Assembly: GCA_036526135.1 (NCBI GenBank)
Contig: DATCZA010000059.1
Span: 1-45,330 of the forward strand
Direction of reading: 5' to 3'
DNA length: 45,330 nucleotides
Origin: UBA2965 sp036526135
Lineage (GTDB): Bacteria; Pseudomonadota; Gammaproteobacteria; Pseudomonadales; Azotimanducaceae
Made by a program: the position numbers and the translations under genes. The notes below the pieces were generated by a model. It was given only the letters and a program-made list of their open reading frames with translations, was not told the DNA's origin and did not search any database. Within the stretch, counting starts at the first letter, position 1; every line of letters begins with the position of its first letter. Shown piece by piece: positions 15,747 to 23,707 of the stretch.

Positions 15747-17231
15747 GTGAGTAAGGTCTTTCTCAGCTTCGGCAATCAGCTCTTTCACCCCCGATATCTG
15801 CGTGAGCATGCAGATGCGGAGTTCGTCATGGTGGAGGACGAGCAGTTCTGTCGGCGATACGCTTTCCACAAGCAGAAGCTCACCTTCGTTCTTTCCGCCA
15901 TGCGCAGCTACGCGCAGACGCTGCGCGGGCAGGGCTGGCGTGTCCGATATTTCGATCTGGACAGCGCAGCGACCTGGCGGTCGGCGGTCCGAGAGGCCGT
16001 CGCGGCGACCAGCGCGGACACGCTATGCCACTTCGAGCTCGAAAGCCCGGATCTGACCGTCGCCATCGCACGTTTTGCCGAGCAGCTGAACTTGAAGCTG
16101 CGGGTCATTCGGACGCCCATGTTCATCAACACCCTGGACGACTTCCGCGCCCATCTCGACAAGCACAAAACGCCGAAGCTGCTGCCGTTCTACAAAGAGC
16201 AGAGGCTCCAGCACAGAATCCTGGTGAACGGCGACGGGCTGCCGGTCGGCGGGCGCTGGAACTTCGATCAGTTCAACCGTGAAAAGCTGCCGCGCGATCT
16301 CAACCCCCAGGAACCGGCGTTGCTTTCGCGCGCGCCGCTGGTTCGCTCGGTGTCCGACCTCGTGGCCGATCGCTTCGCCGGCAACCCCGGCGACCTGGAC
16401 GGGTTCTGGTTGCCCGTCACTCACGCGGGCGCCCAGACCTGGCTGGATGAGTTTCTCGAGTCCCGCTTCTGGAACTTCGGTGCGTACGAGGACGCCCTGA
16501 CCAGGCGATCCCCGTTCGTCTACCACAGCGGGCTGGCGCCCCTTCTGAACGTAGGGCTGCTGACCCCCGAGCAGGTGCTCGAAGCCGCCCTGGATTACGC
16601 GGGCCAGCACAACGTGCCCATCAACAGCTTGGAAGGTTTCGTGCGGCAGCTGATCGGCTGGCGGGAGTTCGTGCGCGGCGTCTTCCATCACTACTACGAG
16701 CCGATGCAAAGCCGCAACATCTGGAACGCCGACCGGCGGCTCACCGATGCGTGGTATCGAGGCACCACGGGAATCGCCCCGCTCGATCACGTGATCGGAA
16801 AAGCGCTTCGGCTCGGCTGGGCACACCACATCGAGCGGCTGATGGTGGCGGCCAACCTGATGAACCTCTCCGGCATCGAGCCCCAGGAGGTGTACCGCTG
16901 GTTCATGGAAATGTTCGTCGACGCCTACGACTGGGTGATGGTCCCCAACGTGTTCGGCATGGGTCTGACCAGCGAGGGAGGCATCTTCACCACGAAGCCA
17001 TACATCTGCGGCTCGAACTACGTCATGAAGATGGGCGACTTCAAGCGCGGCGAGTGGTGCGACGTGATGGACGGTCTGCTCTGGCGGTTCGTCGCCCATC
17101 ACGAGGAGACCCTGAAGGCCAACCATCGCCTTGCGCCCATGGTCGCCAACCTGCCGCGGGTCGTGCGCAAGCGGCCGGAGATCTTTGCGCTGGCAGACGA
17201 GTTCATCGAGACCACCACCCGCGCTGCGTGA
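15747..17231 (+). CDS. Cryptochrome/photolyase family protein (PhrB/FeS-BCP-related)
   Basis: Flavoprotein of 494 residues related to bacterial (6-4) photolyases (deoxyribodipyrimidine photolyase-related proteins), expected to bind FAD and repair UV lesions or act as a photoreceptor. The N-terminal domain begins KVFLSFGNQLF and carries the KLTFVLSAMRSYAQTL stretch of this group. The FAD domain contains FVRQLIGWREFVRG, GWAHHIERLM and DAYDWVMVPNVFGMG, strongly conserved in the group. GTG 15747 follows ACGGAGG. The region that carries the Cys-x2-Cys Fe-S ligands in PhrB reads MGDFKRGEWCDVMDGL here, without that pair. It lies between the SDR and the MerR gene, 36 bases before the latter. Confidence 0.93.
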   Translation: MSKVFLSFGNQLFHPRYLREHADAEFVMVEDEQFCRRYAFHKQKLTFVLSAMRSYAQTLRGQGWRVRYFDLDSAATWRSAVREAVAATSADTLCHFELESPDLTVAIARFAEQLNLKLRVIRTPMFINTLDDFRAHLDKHKTPKLLPFYKEQRLQHRILVNGDGLPVGGRWNFDQFNREKLPRDLNPQEPALLSRAPLVRSVSDLVADRFAGNPGDLDGFWLPVTHAGAQTWLDEFLESRFWNFGAYEDALTRRSPFVYHSGLAPLLNVGLLTPEQVLEAALDYAGQHNVPINSLEGFVRQLIGWREFVRGVFHHYYEPMQSRNIWNADRRLTDAWYRGTTGIAPLDHVIGKALRLGWAHHIERLMVAANLMNLSGIEPQEVYRWFMEMFVDAYDWVMVPNVFGMGLTSEGGIFTTKPYICGSNYVMKMGDFKRGEWCDVMDGLLWRFVAHHEETLKANHRLAPMVANLPRVVRKRPEIFALADEFIETTTRAA

Positions 17232-17267
17232 GGCTGGCCCAGATCAACTGAGCATCGGGAGGCAAAC

Positions 17268-18209
17268 ATGTCAGATCCGGAAGCGGCAGTAATGTCCATA
17301 GGGGCCGTCACCAAGGCGACGGGCATCTCCACCCACACCCTGCGGAAGTGGGAAAGCCGCTACGGCGTCATCGAGCCTCTGCGCACTCCCACCGGCCGGC
17401 GGGTCTTCACGCAGTCACAGGTCGACCGGCTCATCCTCCTGCGGGACCTGCTGGCCCAGGGCCACCAGATCGGGCGATTGAGCACCCTGGCGGATGATGA
17501 GCTGGAGGCGCTGGCCAGCGCCACGCCGGCTCGCAGCAGCGTCCCCGAGTTCGGCCTGGTTACCGTCGTGGGTCCGTTGATCTCGGCGGTGCTTTCCCGC
17601 GAGGCGCTGGGACCGGCACCGTTCCGCCTGGTCACCCGGCCTGCGACCGAATGGTTGGCAGGCGGTGAGGAAGGCTCGGATCAGGAGGCTCAGGCTCTGG
17701 TCGTGGAGCTGTCGACGTTGAGCGAAGAATCGTGCGGGAGGCTTCTCGAGCTCCGGCGAGGCGTGTACCAGCGCGTGATCGTCGTCTACGGTTTTGCAGC
17801 CCGCACCACCCTGCAGATGTTGCTCGATGGGGGCATCGTCTGCCTCAAGGCGCCCGTTGACGGCCAGGAGGTGCTGCGGGCCCTTGCCCAGAGCGAAGCG
17901 CCCGGAGTGGTGGCGGCCCTCGCCGACCCGACGATTCCCGCACCTCGATTCTCGCCGGACAGCATTGCCCGGCTCGCTGCCATGGCGCCCGCCATCCGCT
18001 GTGAGTGCCCCAATCACATCGCCCAGCTGCTCACGGACATCAGCGCCTTCGAGGAGTACAGCAAGCTCTGCGAGCAGGGCGACCCGGCAGACCGGGTGCT
18101 GCATGCCCGGCTGAGACTCATCGCTGCGAACGCCCGTGCGCTCTTCGAGGAAGCCATGGAGAACGTCGCGAGAGCCGAAGGCCTGGAGCTCGAAGAGCTG
18201 GACGGCTGA
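17268..18209 (+). CDS. MerR-family transcriptional regulator, LitR/CarH-like
   Basis: DNA-binding regulator of 313 residues. The N-terminal winged helix is clear at 10-77: SIGAVTKATGISTHTLRKWE, RYGVIEPLRTPTGRRVFT, then DRLILLRDLLAQGHQIGRL. The C-terminal 230 residues resemble the alpha-beta part of LitR/CarH-type light regulators in length and position. No DxHxxG cobalamin signature is visible, so direct B12-based light sensing is doubtful and a partner photoreceptor may be needed. The start is ATG 17268, after CGGGAGGC. It is the last gene of the SDR-photolyase operon and probably represses that operon in the dark, by analogy with known LitR systems. It is the only transcription factor recognised in the window. 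Confidence 0.85.
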   Translation: MSDPEAAVMSIGAVTKATGISTHTLRKWESRYGVIEPLRTPTGRRVFTQSQVDRLILLRDLLAQGHQIGRLSTLADDELEALASATPARSSVPEFGLVTVVGPLISAVLSREALGPAPFRLVTRPATEWLAGGEEGSDQEAQALVVELSTLSEESCGRLLELRRGVYQRVIVVYGFAARTTLQMLLDGGIVCLKAPVDGQEVLRALAQSEAPGVVAALADPTIPAPRFSPDSIARLAAMAPAIRCECPNHIAQLLTDISAFEEYSKLCEQGDPADRVLHARLRLIAANARALFEEAMENVARAEGLELEELDG

Positions 18210-18234
18210 AGAGCTGCAGAGCTGAGTTTCAGCC
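18204..18234. terminator. Inverted repeat over the convergent MerR/modC stop codons
   Basis: GGCTGAA at 18204-18210 and TTCAGCC at 18228-18234 form a perfect seven-base inverted repeat with a 17-base loop. Each arm contains one of the two convergent stop codons. No T tract follows on either strand, so a terminator function is only possible. Confidence 0.3.
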
Positions 18235-19335
18235 GCCGGGCGCGCTGCTCTCGAAGCTGATGCTCTTGATGAGCGCATAGACGGGCATGCCTTCCCGAAG
18301 CCCCAGATCCTCCACGGCCGCCAGCGTGAGCCGCGATCGGAGATGGGCTCCCCTGAGCTCGACGAAAGCCTCGGCGGTGCCCGACGCTTCCTCGATGAGC
18401 AGCCGGGATATGCGACCCGGCAGCACGTTGCGGATGCTCAGACCCTCTGGCTGGGTGGTGGCCAGGGCGACGTCCCGGGCCCGTATGCGCACGCGGACCG
18501 CGTGGCCTTCCGCCACGCCGCTGAGCAGCGGAAGGGTGAGGACGTCGCCGCCCACGTCGACGTGGGTGACGTGCAGGCGAGGGTCGTGCCCGGTCACCGT
18601 GCCCTCGAGCAGAACGCCGGCCTCGAAGCGGCCCATCAGCGGTTCCAGGTCGAGCCGCTCGACGATGTCGGCCGTTGCGCCGAACGCCCGCTCGCTGCCG
18701 CCGGCCAGAACGAGCACGCGGTCGCACAGCTGAGCCACCTCGTCGACGTCGTGGCTCACGTAGAGCGTCGGGATGCCGAAGCCCCGCTGGATTTGATCGA
18801 GGTACGGGAGGATGTCGGCTTTGCGTTCGCGGTCCAGCGCTGCCAGAGGCTCGTCGAGCAGCAGCAGCCTGGGCGAGGCGAGCAGGGTGCGCCCCAGCGC
18901 CACCCGCTGGCGCTCGCCCCCGGAGAGCGAATCGACCTGGCGCGTGAGGAGGGGACCCAGATCCAGCGCGGCCACCACCTCGGGCTGCTCGATGCCGTTG
19001 CCTGGCCGCCGCTGACGTCGCACGGCGAAGTCCAGGTTCCCGGCCACGTTCAGGTGCGGGAATAGCCTCGCGTCCTGAAACATCATGCCCACCGGGCGCC
19101 GGTGTGGCGGGAGGTGCACGTTGGCGGCCTTGTCGAACCAGACATCCCCGCCGCAGGAGACCCTGCCGGACGCGGGCCTGATGAAGCCGGCCAGCACTCT
19201 GAGCAGGGTGCTCTTGCCGCTGCCGCTCGGTCCGAACACGGCGGTGACCCCCTGTAGCGGCAGCGTCCGCTTCAGGCGCAGGTCGAAACCGGGCAGCGAT
19301 GCCGTGATCTCGATGTCCAGCTCGTCAACCGACAT
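18229..19335 (-). CDS. modC: Molybdate ABC transporter ATP-binding protein
   Basis: Cytoplasmic ATPase of 368 residues driving molybdate import. Walker A is GPSGSGKS at 35-42, the ABC signature LSGGERQR starts at 137, and Walker B LLLLDEP is at 157-163, followed by the switch His in YVSHD. The C-terminal third (from about 240) has the two mop/TOBE-like repeats that bind molybdate and regulate ModC, seen in VRVRIRARDVALAT and ISRLLIEEASGTAEAFVEL. GGAGGT precedes ATG 19335, which overlaps the modB end by 11 bases. It is the last gene of modABC and converges on the MerR gene. The transporter may supply the molybdopterin enzyme at 40337. Confidence 0.93.
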   Translation of the reverse strand: MSVDELDIEITASLPGFDLRLKRTLPLQGVTAVFGPSGSGKSTLLRVLAGFIRPASGRVSCGGDVWFDKAANVHLPPHRRPVGMMFQDARLFPHLNVAGNLDFAVRRQRRPGNGIEQPEVVAALDLGPLLTRQVDSLSGGERQRVALGRTLLASPRLLLLDEPLAALDRERKADILPYLDQIQRGFGIPTLYVSHDVDEVAQLCDRVLVLAGGSERAFGATADIVERLDLEPLMGRFEAGVLLEGTVTGHDPRLHVTHVDVGGDVLTLPLLSGVAEGHAVRVRIRARDVALATTQPEGLSIRNVLPGRISRLLIEEASGTAEAFVELRGAHLRSRLTLAAVEDLGLREGMPVYALIKSISFESSAPGG

Positions 19336-19996
19336 TGAGCGGGGACCTCCGGTTTAGACCGTAAACGGTCAGGAGAACGACGAAGCTGAAGGCCACCAAC
19401 CCGGCGGAGAGCAGATGGGCCTCGGCGTACCGCAGGGTCTCCACGTGCTCGTAGATGGCGATGGAGATCACCTTGGTCTCGCCCGGGATGTTGCCGCCCA
19501 CCATCAGGACCACGCCGAACTCCCCGACGGTGTGGGCGAAAGACAAGGCGGCGGCCGTGACGAACCCCCGCTTGGCCAGAGGCGCGGCGACGCAACGGAA
19601 CGCGTCGAACGGGCCGGCGCCCAGGCTGGCGGCGGCCTCCATTGGCCCCGGGCCGATGGCGGAAAAGGCGTTCGTCAGCGGCTGGACCATGAAGGGCAGC
19701 GAGTAGATGACCGATGCCACCACGAGTCCTGCGAACGAGAAGGTCAGCGCCTCACCGGTTACCTGTACCCAGAAGCTTCCGAACGGCGAGGTCGGGCTGA
19801 GCATGACGAGAAGGTAAAAGCCGAGCACGGTAGGTGGCAGCACCAGTGGGAGCGCGGTGAGAGCTTCCACGGGGGCTCGCAGCGGCGAGCGTGTGCGCGC
19901 CAGCCACCAGGCGATGGGCGTGCCGATGACCAGCAGGATGAGCGTGGTCGCCGTCGCCAGATGCAGAGTCAGCCACAGTGGCGCGAGGTCGGGCAT
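19325..19996 (-). CDS. modB: Molybdate ABC transporter permease
   Basis: Inner-membrane permease of 223 residues with about five hydrophobic segments. The segment LPLVLPPTVLGFYLLVML is characteristic of ModB. The EAA-type cytoplasmic loop reads MEAAASLGAGPFDAFRCV and contacts ModC. The segment SFAHTVGEFGVVLMVGGNIP is the usual ModB C-terminal signature. ATG 19996 follows the modA TAG directly, with no gap, and its 3' end overlaps modC, so the three proteins are translationally linked. The weak ribosome site supports coupling to modA. Confidence 0.94.
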   Translation of the reverse strand: MPDLAPLWLTLHLATATTLILLVIGTPIAWWLARTRSPLRAPVEALTALPLVLPPTVLGFYLLVMLSPTSPFGSFWVQVTGEALTFSFAGLVVASVIYSLPFMVQPLTNAFSAIGPGPMEAAASLGAGPFDAFRCVAAPLAKRGFVTAAALSFAHTVGEFGVVLMVGGNIPGETKVISIAIYEHVETLRYAEAHLLSAGLVAFSFVVLLTVYGLNRRSPLNVG

Positions 19997-20761
19997 CTAC
20001 GGCAATCCGTACCCGGCCGTGGCCATCGCGCCGCGGGCTGCTTCCGTGCGCAGAAACCCGAGGAACCCCGTTGCCGCCGCATTGTCCGCCGCCCGCCGGA
20101 GAAGCACGGCCTGCTGCTCGATTGGCAGGTGCATGCCCACGGGCACGTTCCAGTGGCTGCCCGGGCGGCCGATCACCTGGGCGCGGGCAAGAAAACCGGC
20201 ATCGGCGTTGCCGGTATCGACCATGGCGTGGGCCTGGCCGATGTTTTCCGCGAACACCATTTTATCGGCCAGCTGAGCCTGCAGGCCGAGGTGCTCCAGC
20301 ACCTGGCGCGCGGCGGTTCCGTAGGGCGCCAGATCCGGGTTGGCAAGGGCGAGCCGGCGCAGACGGCCGGCGCGCAGATAGCCTACCGGATCCTCGCCGA
20401 AGGCATCCGGGCGTGGGCTCCAGAGGGTGAGCAGACCCACGGCATAGGTGAATCGCGATCCGGGCACCGCGCGACCTTCGAGCTCCAGGCGCTCGGGTCG
20501 CCAGGCGTCGGCGGCGAGCAGCAGGTCGAAGGGCGCTCCCTGCACGACCTGAGCATATAGCTTTCCGGTAGCGCCGGCCGCTATGGAAACCGTGTGCCCG
20601 GTGGCGCGTTCGAACTCGGCGGCCAGCAGCTCGGCGGGCACGACGAAGTTGCTGGCTACTGCCGCCAGCGCCCGCTCGGCCCAGGCGTTGCCCGCCCCGG
20701 CAAGCAGCCAGCACGTGGCCAGCAGCTGCAGCAGGCGGCTTCGCTTCCGAGCTGAGCTCAT
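19997..20761 (-). CDS. modA: Molybdate ABC transporter periplasmic binding protein
   Basis: Periplasmic molybdate/tungstate binder of 254 residues. The signal peptide covers about 1-29, ending GAGNAWA. The mature protein begins ALAAVASNFVVPAELLAAEF, close to the ModA consensus, with the anion-contact Ser in ASNF. GATGKLYAQVVQGAPFDLLLAAD is the second family signature, and TYAVGLLTLWS marks the domain crossover. ATG 20761, behind GGGAGAG, is preferred; upstream in-frame ATGs at 20794 and 20839 lack ribosome sites and would block a proper signal peptide. It is first in the operon, 99 bases from the stop of the TPR gene on the same strand. No ModE-type palindrome is apparent upstream. Confidence 0.93.
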   Translation of the reverse strand: MSSARKRSRLLQLLATCWLLAGAGNAWAERALAAVASNFVVPAELLAAEFERATGHTVSIAAGATGKLYAQVVQGAPFDLLLAADAWRPERLELEGRAVPGSRFTYAVGLLTLWSPRPDAFGEDPVGYLRAGRLRRLALANPDLAPYGTAARQVLEHLGLQAQLADKMVFAENIGQAHAMVDTGNADAGFLARAQVIGRPGSHWNVPVGMHLPIEQQAVLLRRAADNAAATGFLGFLRTEAARGAMATAGYGLP

Positions 20762-20860
20762 GGACTCTCCCTGGTTCCCGATGGGTGGGTTCATAGCACA
20801 TTCGGCCCGGAATAAGGAGGCCGCCGGGCGCCATTGCATGTTGCGGTGAAGGAGAATGCT

Positions 20861-22120
20861 TCAGGCGCCGCGCTGACGCCGGCTGTCGATGTAGCGCTGC
20901 AGCCTGGCGACGCGCTGGGCGAATGCCTCGTCACCGGATATTCGCTTCAGGGCCCGGCTGGCCGCCTCATCGTCGCCCCGGTTCAGGGCAACAACCGCCT
21001 TCAGATAGATCAGTCGCGGTGGAGGCTCTTCGCCGTAGGCGGCGAGCGCCGCGTCGAGGTGTCTATCGGCTTGCGGGTAGTCCTCCCGCTGCAGGTATAG
21101 CTGCCCGAGCAGCGTCTGTGCCTCGCCGTCGTCCCGCATGGCGGAAGCGGTTTTGAGTGTCCCCACGGCGGCGTCGAACTCCCGGGCCATGATCCACAGC
21201 TCAGCCAGCAGCATCACGTCCTCGTAGCCGGGAAGCTCCTGCGGAACCTCGGGCTTCTCCGAGCCGTCGGGTTCGGACGGCGCTCCCGGCAGCTCGGCCG
21301 CCGTCCGGGCGCGTGTCATGGCCGCATCCAGGACGTAGGCTGCATCGGCGGGCATGTCGAGGCTGGCGAACAGCCTCGCCAGACTGCGACTGTCGCTGAG
21401 CCCCAGGGGCTCCAGCTCGGCAAGCACGGTGAGGCCGGCCGTGCCCCTTGGGACGTCGTCGATCAGCAGGTAGATCGAACCCAGCTGGCGCCACCAGCGG
21501 CTCTGCTGGGGCTGCGAGGCGATGAGCGTTTCCAGAAGGCCGATGGCGTCGGCGGGACGATCGAGCCGGGTGTAGACGTAGGCGAGGATCTCGAACCACT
21601 GGGGCCTCGGCTTGATCGAAGTGGCGATCGCCGTCTCCAGGGCTTTCGCCGCGGGCTCGAACTCGTCCAGCTGCAGATGGGCGTAGCCGACCAGGAACAG
21701 ACCCGCCGGGTCCAGGGGATCGGCATGGCGCGCCCAGAGCTCGAGATGGCCCAGCGCCGTTCTGGCGTCGTCTTTCAGGAGCCAGACCTGGCCCAGCAGG
21801 AAACGCAGCTCGGGGGCGTAGCCCGGGTCTTTGCCGGTCACCGCCGCCAGCATCTCCTCGGCGGCCAGGTCCAGACGTTCGGTCTGCATGAGCATGGCCG
21901 CACGCTGCCGGACGGCGTACCGCAGCTCCGTGGGCCGGTTGCGGTTGGCGCGCATCATCTCGGCCAGACGCTCCAGGGCCCACTCGGGGTCCTCCTCCGC
22001 CCGGTCCATGACGCGGGCGAGCTGCTGGGCAAACGCTGGGGACGGCACATCCTGGGCGGCGAGGCGCGATGCCGGCAGCAGGGCCAGCATCACCAGCATC
22101 GTCAACGCCGCGCCCTTCAC
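20861..22120 (-). CDS. Exported tetratricopeptide-repeat protein of the TonB operon
   Basis: Periplasmic scaffold of 419 residues. A signal peptide spans about 1-22 (MLVMLALLPASRLAAQ). The rest is helical repeats with TPR spacing, for example DPAGLFLVGYAHLQLDEFEPAAKALE and EAQTLLGQLYLQREDYPQADRHLD. The repeats are typical of the TPR gene that ends TtpC-type TonB operons. Its exact role is not established; assembly or stability of the complex is a reasonable guess. I chose GTG 22120, which overlaps the TonB TGA (GTGA). Starts further upstream would run inside tonB. It is the last of six genes and precedes modA. Confidence 0.85.
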   Translation of the reverse strand: MKGAALTMLVMLALLPASRLAAQDVPSPAFAQQLARVMDRAEEDPEWALERLAEMMRANRNRPTELRYAVRQRAAMLMQTERLDLAAEEMLAAVTGKDPGYAPELRFLLGQVWLLKDDARTALGHLELWARHADPLDPAGLFLVGYAHLQLDEFEPAAKALETAIATSIKPRPQWFEILAYVYTRLDRPADAIGLLETLIASQPQQSRWWRQLGSIYLLIDDVPRGTAGLTVLAELEPLGLSDSRSLARLFASLDMPADAAYVLDAAMTRARTAAELPGAPSEPDGSEKPEVPQELPGYEDVMLLAELWIMAREFDAAVGTLKTASAMRDDGEAQTLLGQLYLQREDYPQADRHLDAALAAYGEEPPPRLIYLKAVVALNRGDDEAASRALKRISGDEAFAQRVARLQRYIDSRRQRGA

Positions 22121-22761
22121 TCCGGCAGCTCGAAGTCGATGCGGATGCGGGCTCGGATAGGCGTGGGCTGGCCGTTGCGGACGACGGGGCGGAAACGCCA
22201 CCTCATGGCCGCGGCCTTGGCGGCGGCGTCGAACGTGGTTCCCGGTCTGGACTCGAGGATGGTCGGGTCCACCACGCCGCCCTCTTCGGTGACGATGAAG
22301 ACCATATCCACCCACCCCTCGACGCCGCGCATCAGCGCCGAAGGCGGGTACTGGGGCGGCAGCATGCTCAAGGGCGTCAGGTCGCTGGCCATGACCAGCT
22401 CCAAAGCGGCGCCGCTGCCCTGGACCAGGCGCTCACCCAGCGCCACCCCGCCGCCTTCGCCCAGCAGGCTCTTGATGTTGAATGCCAGCGTTTCCGTAGG
22501 CAGGTCGGCCGCACGGTTGAGGTTGGTCTGCAGGTCGGCGCGAACGCGCTTCATTTCCTGGGGCTTTGGCGGCGGTTTGCGCCGCCGGTCCTTGGTACGT
22601 GAGCGGTCCTCCATCTCGGTGCGGACGAACTCGATGGACTGGGCGTCCACGGGGCTGAGCAGACGGGTGCGGTCACGCCCCACCATGCGGTCCATCATGA
22701 CGTAGAGCGACAGGGTGACGGCCAGCGCGCCGAGGAAGATGAAACCCTGGCGCAGCGCCAT
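22117..22761 (-). CDS. tonB: TonB energy-transducing protein (short TonB2-type)
   Basis: Inner-membrane-anchored protein of 214 residues that carries proton-motive energy to outer-membrane receptors. One membrane helix lies at about 6-24. A short basic/proline segment (RRKPPPKPQEMKR) replaces the long Pro-rich region of classical TonB, as in TonB2-type proteins. The C-terminal TonB domain starts at YPPSALMRGVEGWVDMVFIV and contains RWRFRPVVRNGQP. ATG 22761 overlaps the exbD stop by one base (TGATG), with GAGGAG five bases upstream. The receptor at the left edge of the window is a possible client. Confidence 0.93.
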   Translation of the reverse strand: MALRQGFIFLGALAVTLSLYVMMDRMVGRDRTRLLSPVDAQSIEFVRTEMEDRSRTKDRRRKPPPKPQEMKRVRADLQTNLNRAADLPTETLAFNIKSLLGEGGGVALGERLVQGSGAALELVMASDLTPLSMLPPQYPPSALMRGVEGWVDMVFIVTEEGGVVDPTILESRPGTTFDAAAKAAAMRWRFRPVVRNGQPTPIRARIRIDFELPE

Positions 22762-23171
22762 CACTGCTCCTCGGGCTCTGCAGCCGCCAGCGCCACCCTG
22801 CCTGCCCCGGCCAGGCGCACCTGGTCGATGACCTCCACGACCAGGCCCGTGCGTGACTCCTCGTCCGACAGCACCACCACGGCCGCGTCCGGAGCCTCGA
22901 TGAACATGCGCTCCACCACGCCGCGAACGCGCCGCTTGTCCACTTTCTTCTTGTCGATCCAGATCTCGCCGGCATCGGTGACGGCGATGAGGATCGTGCT
23001 CGCCGGCTGCAGGCTCGTGGTCTTGGCCGTGGGCTGGTCCACGGACACGCCGGTGATCTTCACGAACGTGGCGTTCACCGCGAAAAAGATGAGCAGGATG
23101 AACACCATGTCGATCAGCGGCGTCAGGTTGATGGCCGCGCTGCCGCCTTCTTCCCGCGTGTGCAGCTTCAC
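22761..23171 (-). CDS. exbD: ExbD/TolR-type biopolymer transport protein
   Basis: Inner-membrane protein of 136 residues with one N-terminal helix (about 18-36) and a periplasmic domain. The essential helix aspartate is Asp21, in INLTPLIDMVFILLIFF. The periplasmic part ends in RVALAAAEPEEQ. GTG 23171 overlaps the ExbB TGA by four bases and has GGGGAA six bases upstream. The length matches known ExbD proteins, and the longer open frame to 23621 is a shadow of the ExbB gene. With ExbB it forms the proton channel that powers TonB. Confidence 0.93.
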   Translation of the reverse strand: MKLHTREEGGSAAINLTPLIDMVFILLIFFAVNATFVKITGVSVDQPTAKTTSLQPASTILIAVTDAGEIWIDKKKVDKRRVRGVVERMFIEAPDAAVVVLSDEESRTGLVVEVIDQVRLAGAGRVALAAAEPEEQ

Positions 23172-23707
23172 CTCCCGTTCCCCCGGTCGGCAAAGCCCTC
23201 GTTGAACCGGCCGGCGAGATGATCCGCTTCGGTGGCGATGCGCTCTTCCAGATCGTTGGCGAAGTAGATGCCGGTGAGCGCCGCGATCAGCCCCGCCATG
23301 GTGGTGATCAGCGCCTGGGATATGCCCTCGGCCATGCCGCGAATGTTGCCCGTGCCGAACGCGGTGAGCACGTCGAAGGTCTTGATCATGCCGGTGACCG
23401 TCCCCAGGAGTCCCAGCAGCGGCAGCACGGCGGTGATGACCTGAATGGTGCCGATCCAGCGACGGGAATCCTCGAGAAACTGCCCGGTCAGCGCGGCTCG
23501 CAGGCGCTTGTTGTTCAGGGGATCCGGGCTCGAGTATTGCTGCCACAGCGCGAATTTGCGCGAGACGGCTCGTCCGCGGTCGCGCCACAGGTACACGTAG
23601 CGATCCAGGATCATCATCCACATGACGAACGTGAGCGCCATGATCAGCACGATGATCCAGCCGCCGGCCATGATCAGGTCGCTGTTGCCGAAAAGATCAC
23701 CCAGCAT
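23168..23707 (-). CDS. exbB: MotA/TolQ/ExbB proton channel protein (short ExbB)
   Basis: Inner-membrane protein of 179 residues with three membrane helices: near the N-terminus (GWIIVLIMALTFVMWMMIL), in the middle (TAVLPLLGLLGTVTGMIKTF) and at ISQALITTMAGLIAALTGIY. The last two carry the family sequence of ExbB/TolQ channels. ATG 23707 overlaps the end of the preceding gene by 11 bases. The ribosome site is weak (GGGGC), as expected for coupled translation. It would assemble with ExbD and TonB. Confidence 0.93.
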   Translation of the reverse strand: MLGDLFGNSDLIMAGGWIIVLIMALTFVMWMMILDRYVYLWRDRGRAVSRKFALWQQYSSPDPLNNKRLRAALTGQFLEDSRRWIGTIQVITAVLPLLGLLGTVTGMIKTFDVLTAFGTGNIRGMAEGISQALITTMAGLIAALTGIYFANDLEERIATEADHLAGRFNEGFADRGNGR

